Below the pieces are notes generated by a model, which was not told the origin of the DNA, searched no databases, and saw only the letters and a list, made by a program, of their open reading frames with translations. Shown here piece after piece: positions 58,311-64,000 of a DNA stretch of 64,000 nucleotides. A program made the translations under genes and the position numbers. The stretch lies in contig NZ_CP194902.1 in NCBI RefSeq assembly GCF_051027545.1, positions 992,001 through 1,056,000 of the forward strand. The letters are read 5' to 3'. Every line of letters starts with the position of its first letter. The first letter of the stretch is position 1. The DNA is from Methylocaldum sp002005105 (GTDB lineage Bacteria > Pseudomonadota > Gammaproteobacteria > Methylococcales > Methylococcaceae).

Positions 58311-58334
58311 GCATAAACCGGAAGAAATTGAGGC

Positions 58335-59525
58335 ATGAAGTGGACAACCCCCACCGACCTCCGCGCCCAGGTGCAAAAACTGTGGGACAAAGGGCTGATA
58401 CTTTCCGGCTTAGCCGACGGCGAAACCCTTTTCCCACGCCGACTGACGCTCAAGGGCCCCTCGTCGTCCGAACTCGCGGACCGGTTCGATCAGGTACGAA
58501 CCTGGATCGCCGATCTCAGGCGCGGTTCGCACTACCGGGTGGTGATGCGCGAGGTGCGGCACCGCGTCCTCGGCGCGAACCGGATTCCCGACGAAGTCTG
58601 GATCGACACGCTCGACGACGCGCTGGCCCTGATCGGAAAACGCCGCGACGCCGAGCGCTTCGCCGAGCTGGCGGCGATCACCCGGAACCGCCAGTCTTCG
58701 GCGCTCCCCTGGCTCGCCAAGCATCCCTTGAAAGCCCTGGAACTGGCCGATCGCTGGCCGCTGCTACTCGACATCATCGACTGGATAGAGGCCCACCCGC
58801 GTCCGGGCGTCTATCTTCGGCAAATCGACATTCCGGGCGTCCATACCAAGTTCATCGAAACCCATCGCTCGGTGTTGTCGGAACTCTTGGACCTCACCCT
58901 GCCGCCCGACGCGATCGATGCCGACGCCGTCGGCCTCGGCCAGTTTTGCCGCCGCTACGGATTCCGCGACAAGCCGGTCCGAATCCGTTTCCGCATTCTC
59001 GATTCCGATCTGGCTTTACTGCCCGGCACCACCGACCAGGACGTCACCCTGGACCACGGCACCTTCGCCCTGCTGGACGCCAAAGTAAACCGGGTATTCA
59101 TCACCGAAAACGAAATCAACTTCCTGGCCTTCCCGAACCTGCCCCGCAGCATGGTCGTATTCGGCGCCGGGTACGGATTCGACAGCCTGGCCAAAGCCGC
59201 CTGGCTGCACCGCTGCGCCGTCCACTACTGGGGCGACATCGACACCCACGGATTCGCCATCCTGGACCAACTGCGGACCTATCTTCCCCATGCCGAATCC
59301 TTCCTGATGGACCGCGAAACCCTGATGGCCCACCCGTCCCAATGGGTGACCGAACCCCAGCCGGTCCGCCGCGATCTTCCCCGCCTCACCCGTGAGGAAC
59401 AGGCGCTTTACGACGACCTCCGCGACAACCGCATCCGTCCTTCCCTCCGTCTCGAACAGGAACGGATCGGCTTCGGGTGGATCGGGGCAGCATTGGATAG
59501 GCTGAGGCTTGGATATAACGCTTGA
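58335..59525 (+). CDS. jetD: Wadjet nuclease JetD (DUF3322-DUF2220)
   Basis: Topoisomerase VI-like nuclease of the Wadjet system, thought to cut the target DNA. The 396-residue product has an N-terminal DUF3322 domain (residues ~1-190, starting KWTTPTDLRAQVQKLWD) and a C-terminal TOPRIM-like DUF2220 domain (~220-390) with the acidic motifs ITENE (~255-259) and YWGDIDTHGFAIL (~298-310), which bind the metal. Unlike jetA-jetC it is separated from the gene before it, by a hairpin repeat. All catalytic motifs look intact, so the system seems functional. Confidence 0.93.
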   Translation: MKWTTPTDLRAQVQKLWDKGLILSGLADGETLFPRRLTLKGPSSSELADRFDQVRTWIADLRRGSHYRVVMREVRHRVLGANRIPDEVWIDTLDDALALIGKRRDAERFAELAAITRNRQSSALPWLAKHPLKALELADRWPLLLDIIDWIEAHPRPGVYLRQIDIPGVHTKFIETHRSVLSELLDLTLPPDAIDADAVGLGQFCRRYGFRDKPVRIRFRILDSDLALLPGTTDQDVTLDHGTFALLDAKVNRVFITENEINFLAFPNLPRSMVVFGAGYGFDSLAKAAWLHRCAVHYWGDIDTHGFAILDQLRTYLPHAESFLMDRETLMAHPSQWVTEPQPVRRDLPRLTREEQALYDDLRDNRIRPSLRLEQERIGFGWIGAALDRLRLGYNA

Positions 59526-60049
59526 GCTTGCCGTTCGAGCTAAGCCTTGCGGATCAGCGGTTTAGCTGCATTCGCGGTTCGCGGGAACTTTCCTTTTTGT
59601 TTGTTTATTGCACCGTATACGTGACAATAATTAAGACTATGGCCGAAAACAACGTTCCGATTCATGTTTCTGGTGTAGGGTGGGTTAGGCGCGCGTCGGA
59701 CGGACCCTGCAACGTTCCTTCCGTGTTGCCGCGCGCCGTAACCCACCAGGCAAGCCGCGGAATCGGTGGGTTACGGCGCACTCGAAGCGCAGTGTTCAAT
59801 GACTGGCCGGTGCTGGAGTGCGCCTAACCCACCCTACGGCTATATCGCTGCTCAAGAACAGCGAAATCGACGGCATCGCCACCGAGACCGTCGATTTCAA
59901 ACACTCCTTCGCCACTCGCGCTCGGACTCTACGTTTTAAACTGCTGGCACGGCTATCAATGCTGCGAAGCCGATTCCGTGGCCGAGATCGGCACATCATT
60001 GAGCCATTCGAATCAGCACTAACCAAAAGACTAAAGATCAGGATCGCGG
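59526..60049. other. Spacer between jetD and the type III mod gene
   Basis: The 524 bp hold the BIME-like element at 59675-59837 and no supported gene. The stretch before mod (59840-60049) is less GC-rich than the flanks and should contain the mod promoter, which I could not pinpoint. A 186-codon open frame from 59818 runs into mod in another frame and is not called. Confidence 0.5.
59675..59837. repeat. REP/BIME-like double-hairpin element, copy 2
   Basis: Perfect 18-bp ends, GTAGGGTGGGTTAGGCGC and its complement, enclose a perfect 15-bp inverted repeat (GCGCCGTAACCCACC, 59733-59747, with 59765-59779). The four GGTGGGTTA modules alternate in direction, giving two long hairpins. This is the same design as the element at 44164-44244, with longer arms. 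Confidence 0.8.
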
Positions 60050-61681
60050 ATGCCCACTCTGAACTGGATCGGCAAAGAAGCCGTCGTCAAACATCACAAA
60101 GAAGTGCCTTTCCGGCTCTTGGAACCGGTGCCGGAACTTTCCTGCCCGCCTCTCTTCTTGGAAGAAGGGCCGGGAGCGAGGGAAAGCGGCAACTTGATCG
60201 TCCAGGGCGACAATCTGCACGCGCTCAAGGCCCTGCTGCCCCGCTACGCCGGCCAGGTCAAGTGCATCTACATCGATCCGCCGTACAACACCGGCAACGA
60301 GAGCTGGGTTTACAACGACAACGTCAACAGTCCGGAAATCCGCCGCTGGCTGGGCGAAGTGGTCGGCAAGGAAGGTGAAACCCTGGACCGGCACGACCGC
60401 TGGCTGTGCATGATGTATCCGCGGCTGGTGCTGCTGAAGCAGTTTTTACGCGAGGATGGAGCGATATTTGTTTCAATCGACGATAACGAGGTGGCGACGC
60501 TGAGATTGTTGATGGATGAGATTTTCGGGGCGAAGAATTTTGTCGCGACGGTACTGTGGCAGAAGGTCTATTCGCCAAAGAACTCTGCGCGTCATTTGTC
60601 AGAAGACCATGACTACGTTGTGATATACGCCTCCAAAGCAGACGCTTGGAAGCCAAACTTGCTGCCGCGTACGGACGAACAAAATGCTGCATATAGGAAT
60701 CCGGACGATGATCCACGCGGCGTTTGGAAAACAAGTGACTTATCGGCGCGTAATTACTATTCAGCTGGAACTTACCCAATCACTTGTCCGTCTGGACGAG
60801 TGATTGACAGTCCGCCGAAGGGAATGTATTGGCGTGTATCAAAGGAACGGTTTGTGGAACTCGAGCGCGACAACCGGATCTGGTGGGGTAAAGACGGTAA
60901 TGCCATTCCACAGATCAAACGTTTCCTACACGAGGTGAAGGACGGTCGCGTTCCGCAAACGATGTGGTTTTACAAAGACGTCGGCCATACCCAGGAGGCT
61001 AAGCAGGAACTGCTGGAACTGATCCACTTCCAAACATCCGACGACGTATTCATCACCCCCAAACCCACCAGACTGATCCAGCGCATCCTCCAAATCGCCA
61101 CCGACAAAGACTCGCTAATCCTCGACTCCTTCGCCGGGTCCGGCACCACCGGTCATGCGGTACTGAAGCAAAACGCGGAGGACGGCGGCAACCGCCGCTT
61201 CATCCTGGTGGAAATGGACAAGGGCATCGCCCGGAACGTGACCGCGGAAAGGATTAAGCGCATCGCATCCGGCTACACCAGCGCCAAAGGCAACAAGGTC
61301 GAGGGACTCCGCGGCGGATTCCAGTTCTGCCGCCTCTCCGCCGAGCCCCTGTTCGCCGCCGACGGCCAGATCCGCTCCGACGTCACGTTCGCCCAACTCG
61401 CCGAATTCGTCTGGTTCGCCGAAACCGGCAGCGGCTACGCCGGCCAGGCCGAATCGCCCTTGCTGGGCGTGCACGAGGGCAGGGCGATCTATCTGCTCTA
61501 CAACGGCATTCTCAAGGACAAAACGGTGACGGGCGGCAACGTGCTGACCGGCCCGGTGTTCGACCTCTTGCCCCGATTCGACGGCCCGAAAGTGATCTAT
61601 GCCGCCGCCAACCGGATGGGGGCACGCACGGCGCGCGAAGGCATCGTCTTCAAGCAAACTCCTTATGCGCTGGAGGTGTGA
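60050..61681 (+). CDS. mod: Type III restriction-modification methyltransferase (Mod)
   Basis: Site-specific DNA adenine methyltransferase of the beta class (DPPY before FxGxG). The 543-residue product has CIYIDPPYNTG (residues ~72-82, catalytic DPPY), FVSIDDNEVATLRLLMDEIFG, and the SAM-binding DSFAGSGTTGHAV (~357-369). The target-recognition part lies between, at ~140-320. By eye, its DNA (about 60470-61000) is clearly less GC-rich than either end of the gene, as if exchanged by recombination. It is followed after three bases by the Res gene. Confidence 0.9.
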   Translation: MPTLNWIGKEAVVKHHKEVPFRLLEPVPELSCPPLFLEEGPGARESGNLIVQGDNLHALKALLPRYAGQVKCIYIDPPYNTGNESWVYNDNVNSPEIRRWLGEVVGKEGETLDRHDRWLCMMYPRLVLLKQFLREDGAIFVSIDDNEVATLRLLMDEIFGAKNFVATVLWQKVYSPKNSARHLSEDHDYVVIYASKADAWKPNLLPRTDEQNAAYRNPDDDPRGVWKTSDLSARNYYSAGTYPITCPSGRVIDSPPKGMYWRVSKERFVELERDNRIWWGKDGNAIPQIKRFLHEVKDGRVPQTMWFYKDVGHTQEAKQELLELIHFQTSDDVFITPKPTRLIQRILQIATDKDSLILDSFAGSGTTGHAVLKQNAEDGGNRRFILVEMDKGIARNVTAERIKRIASGYTSAKGNKVEGLRGGFQFCRLSAEPLFAADGQIRSDVTFAQLAEFVWFAETGSGYAGQAESPLLGVHEGRAIYLLYNGILKDKTVTGGNVLTGPVFDLLPRFDGPKVIYAAANRMGARTAREGIVFKQTPYALEV

Positions 61682-61684
61682 GCC

Positions 61685-64000
61685 ATGACGACGTTTTCCG
61701 CGAAAACCTATCAGTCGCAGGTACTCGAAAGCGTCGAGGCGTATTTCAGAGCCTGCCACGAACTCCCCAGTCCTTCGGTGGCGTTCAATGCCGTTACAGA
61801 AAGACTCTGGGGCCGAGGCCTAGCCTACAACCCGCTGTCGGGTTTTCCGCCGGACATGCCCTATTTCTGTCTGCGCGTGCCGACCGGCGGCGGCAAGACC
61901 TGGCTTGCAGCCAGGAGCGTGCAACTGGTCAATACGCATCTGCTACGCGTCGAGCACAGCGTGATTCTGTGGCTGGTGCCGTCCAAGCCGATTCGCGAAC
62001 AGACACTGCGGGCCCTGAAGGACCGCAAGCACCCCTATCATGCCGCGCTGAGGGAAGCCGGTCCGGTCACGGTGATGGATCTCGAGGAAGCCAAGAGCGT
62101 AACCCGCGCCACGCTGGATTCCTCGACGGCGGTGATCGTCGCCACCCGCCAGGCCTTCCAGGTGGAGGAGGAAGAATGCCGCAAGGTTTATCAGTCCAGC
62201 GGAGCGCTGATGCATCACTTCGACAATCTTTCGCCGGTGCAGCGGGACGAGCTTCTGAGAGAGGGCCAGGGAGCCGAGCAAACCGTGCCCTATTCGCTGG
62301 CCAACGTACTGCGCCAGCGCCGACCTCTCGTCATCATCGACGAAGCCCACAACAGCCGCACCGAACTGGCTTTCGACATGCTGGCGCGGTTTCGGCCCAG
62401 CGGGGTGATGGAGCTGACGGCCACGCCCGATACCGAGCGGACGCCGTCCAACGTACTGCACAGCGTTTCCGCCGCCGAGCTGAAAGCGGAGGAAATGATC
62501 AAGCTGCCGGTAGTGCTGGAAACCGAGCCCAACTGGCAACAGTGCCTGGCGGACGCTATCGGCCGCCGCGACGCATTGCACAAACTGGCCGACGACGAGC
62601 ACCGAACCGGTGCCGATTACCTTCGCCCGATCGTGCTGATCCAAGCCGAACCCCGGCGCAGCGGCGTGGAAACGCTGGACGTGGAGCGGGTGCGCCATGA
62701 ACTGATCGCCAATCACCGGATTCCGGCCGACGAAATCGCGGTCGCCACCGGTGAGGAGAAAGGTCTGGAGAAGATCGAGGCGGAACATAAGCTCGGTATC
62801 GCCGATCCCGCTTGCCCGGTGAAGTTCGTCATCACCCAGAAGGCGCTGGCCGAAGGCTGGGATTGCCCGTTCGCCTACATTCTGGTGAGCATGGCTTCGC
62901 TCCATTCGGCCACTGCGGTAGAACAGTTGCTGGGGCGGGTGCTTCGCCAACCCGGAGCGAGCCATCGGCAGAATCGATTGCTCAACCAGTCCTATGCCTT
63001 CGTGGTGTCGCGCAACTTCGCCGAGACGGCCGCCGCATTGCGCGACCGGCTGGTAACCGGGGCCGGCTTCGAGCGGCGCGAAGTCGCCGAGTTCGTCACC
63101 GCGGCGAAACCCGAACAGGCGCGGCTCGACCTGGACGGGCACACCGGCCGCATCGTGGTCCGGCCCGTCGCGATCACTTTGCCCGAAAAACCCGACCTCA
63201 AGAGCGTACCCAAGCCGGTGCGGGACAAGGTGAGTTGGGATAGCCGGCTCAACACCCTGACCATCAAGACACCGCTGACCGAGGAAGAAACCGAAGACCT
63301 TAAGGCGGCGGTCACAACGGAGACTGCCGTGGCCGCCATCGAGCAAGCCGCCGAAACGAGCCGCACCGCCGCCGTGGAATTTTTCCAGACTCCGGCCGAG
63401 CTGGGGGAGCGCTTTCGCGTGCCACAGCTAGCCCTTTGGGTACAAGGCGAGTTGCGGCTATTCGACGATCCCGAGGTCCTGGAGTATCCCTGGGACTTAT
63501 CGCCTTACGACGCCGCGCCGACCGCCGAGGATGTCGCTGCGCTGGGGGCTGGCCTCCAGGTCTCGGAAGGCGGCGAGATCGATATCGATGAAACCTCGGG
63601 TCGGGTAGTCTCCCGCTTCTTGCCAGAATTACAGCGCGATCTGGGCCTGGTCTATCAGCCGGAACACTGGGATGAGCTGCGGTTGGCCACGTGGCTGTGC
63701 CGTAACCTGCCCGAGCCGTCGCTGACGCATGCCAGTAAACAGGCTTTCGTCGCGGCCTGGATCACGAACCTGCTCAAACGCGAAGGTTTTACGCTAGCCC
63801 GCATCAACTTACAGAAGTTTCTCATCCGAGACCTGATCGAAGCGCGCATTCGCCGTTTGCGTACCAAAGCTATCGGCAGCGCCTATCAACAAACTTTGTT
63901 TGGCGAAAATCAGGCCGAGCGCGTGGCCGTAAGCGATCAGTACGCTTTCGAATTTCACCCGCAAGCCTACGCACCGAGCCGAGACTACGACGGACGTTTC
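61685..64000 (+). CDS. res: Type III restriction enzyme, Res subunit (partial)
   Basis: ATP-dependent helicase and nuclease subunit. The frame is open from ATG 61685 to the end of the window (772 codons), so the C terminus, including the nuclease domain, is missing. Visible: Walker A RVPTGGGKTW near residue 70, WLVPSKPIREQTLRAL (motif Ia), the DEAH box IIDEAHNS (~218), ELTATPDTER (motif III), KFVITQKALAEGWDCPFAYIL and VEQLLGRVLRQPG (motifs V and VI). It follows mod after three bases, giving the standard type III mod-res order. Confidence 0.92.
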   Translation, partial: MTTFSAKTYQSQVLESVEAYFRACHELPSPSVAFNAVTERLWGRGLAYNPLSGFPPDMPYFCLRVPTGGGKTWLAARSVQLVNTHLLRVEHSVILWLVPSKPIREQTLRALKDRKHPYHAALREAGPVTVMDLEEAKSVTRATLDSSTAVIVATRQAFQVEEEECRKVYQSSGALMHHFDNLSPVQRDELLREGQGAEQTVPYSLANVLRQRRPLVIIDEAHNSRTELAFDMLARFRPSGVMELTATPDTERTPSNVLHSVSAAELKAEEMIKLPVVLETEPNWQQCLADAIGRRDALHKLADDEHRTGADYLRPIVLIQAEPRRSGVETLDVERVRHELIANHRIPADEIAVATGEEKGLEKIEAEHKLGIADPACPVKFVITQKALAEGWDCPFAYILVSMASLHSATAVEQLLGRVLRQPGASHRQNRLLNQSYAFVVSRNFAETAAALRDRLVTGAGFERREVAEFVTAAKPEQARLDLDGHTGRIVVRPVAITLPEKPDLKSVPKPVRDKVSWDSRLNTLTIKTPLTEEETEDLKAAVTTETAVAAIEQAAETSRTAAVEFFQTPAELGERFRVPQLALWVQGELRLFDDPEVLEYPWDLSPYDAAPTAEDVAALGAGLQVSEGGEIDIDETSGRVVSRFLPELQRDLGLVYQPEHWDELRLATWLCRNLPEPSLTHASKQAFVAAWITNLLKREGFTLARINLQKFLIRDLIEARIRRLRTKAIGSAYQQTLFGENQAERVAVSDQYAFEFHPQAYAPSRDYDGRF

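Noticed and set aside
59818..60378. A 186-codon open frame running into mod
   Set aside because: Its 3' part overlaps mod in another frame, and its start lies inside the BIME-like repeat.
61943..63346. A 467-codon minus-strand open frame opposite res
   Set aside because: The plus-strand frame from 61685 encodes full helicase motifs and stays open to the window end.

Overview
The window looks like a chromosome segment from a GC-rich gammaproteobacterium. Divergent dnaA-dnaN-recF-gyrB and rpmH-rnpA-yidD-yidC-mnmE blocks, an lgt-thyA pair and parS sites of Pseudomonas type are all typical of that class. A DcmR-type (MEDS) sensor and the respiratory gene set suggest a methylotroph or methane oxidiser (Methylococcaceae-like), but no methane oxidation gene lies in the window, so the family is an inference. 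No tRNA, rRNA, CRISPR array, transposase or prophage was seen.

Region by region. 0-2.5 kb: the end of an efflux operon (outer membrane lipoprotein) and a small membrane protein. 2.5-7.2 kb: a nitric oxide defence module, norR divergent from a ytfE-type di-iron repair gene and a quinol NO reductase, with a sigma-54 promoter and dyad sites between them. 7.3-16.4 kb: housekeeping and metabolic genes (yajQ, djlA, purC, moaC, folA, an old yellow enzyme) and a two-gene sensor cluster (MEDS protein and a FixL-like PAS histidine kinase). 16.4-28.7 kb: thyA, lgt and the replication core, with two perfect 16-bp parS palindromes on either side of gyrB and a possible but poor oriC between dnaA and rpmH. 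28.7-43 kb: an MFS exporter, two membrane-anchored GGDEF-EAL proteins (MASE1 and MASE3 type), an EamA transporter, an RRM protein, a degenerate ~20-bp repeat array, an MCE-domain lipoprotein, a Tat-dependent amidohydrolase, small envelope proteins, and two RNA modification enzymes. 43-50 kb: di-haem cytochrome c peroxidase, a c4-like cytochrome and a ba3-type oxidase (subunits I, II and a 50-residue IIa), then a TetR regulator with a methyltransferase, and a secreted RNase T2.

50.4-64 kb is a defence island: an AlbA_2/Schlafen-like ATP-binding protein overlapping an orphan ParA ATPase, a complete type I Wadjet system (jetA-jetB-jetC-jetD) that is known to detect and cut small circular DNA, and a type III restriction-modification pair (mod, and res running off the end). 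REP/BIME-like double-hairpin elements sit in this island and beside the peroxidase gene, including one inserted between jetC and jetD.

The most unusual points are the AlbA_2-ParA pair placed directly upstream of Wadjet, the hairpin element with paired compensatory changes inside the jet operon, the phased ~20-bp repeats at 35.35-35.52 kb, the parS palindrome embedded in the recF coding end, and the candidate haem PAS kinase.
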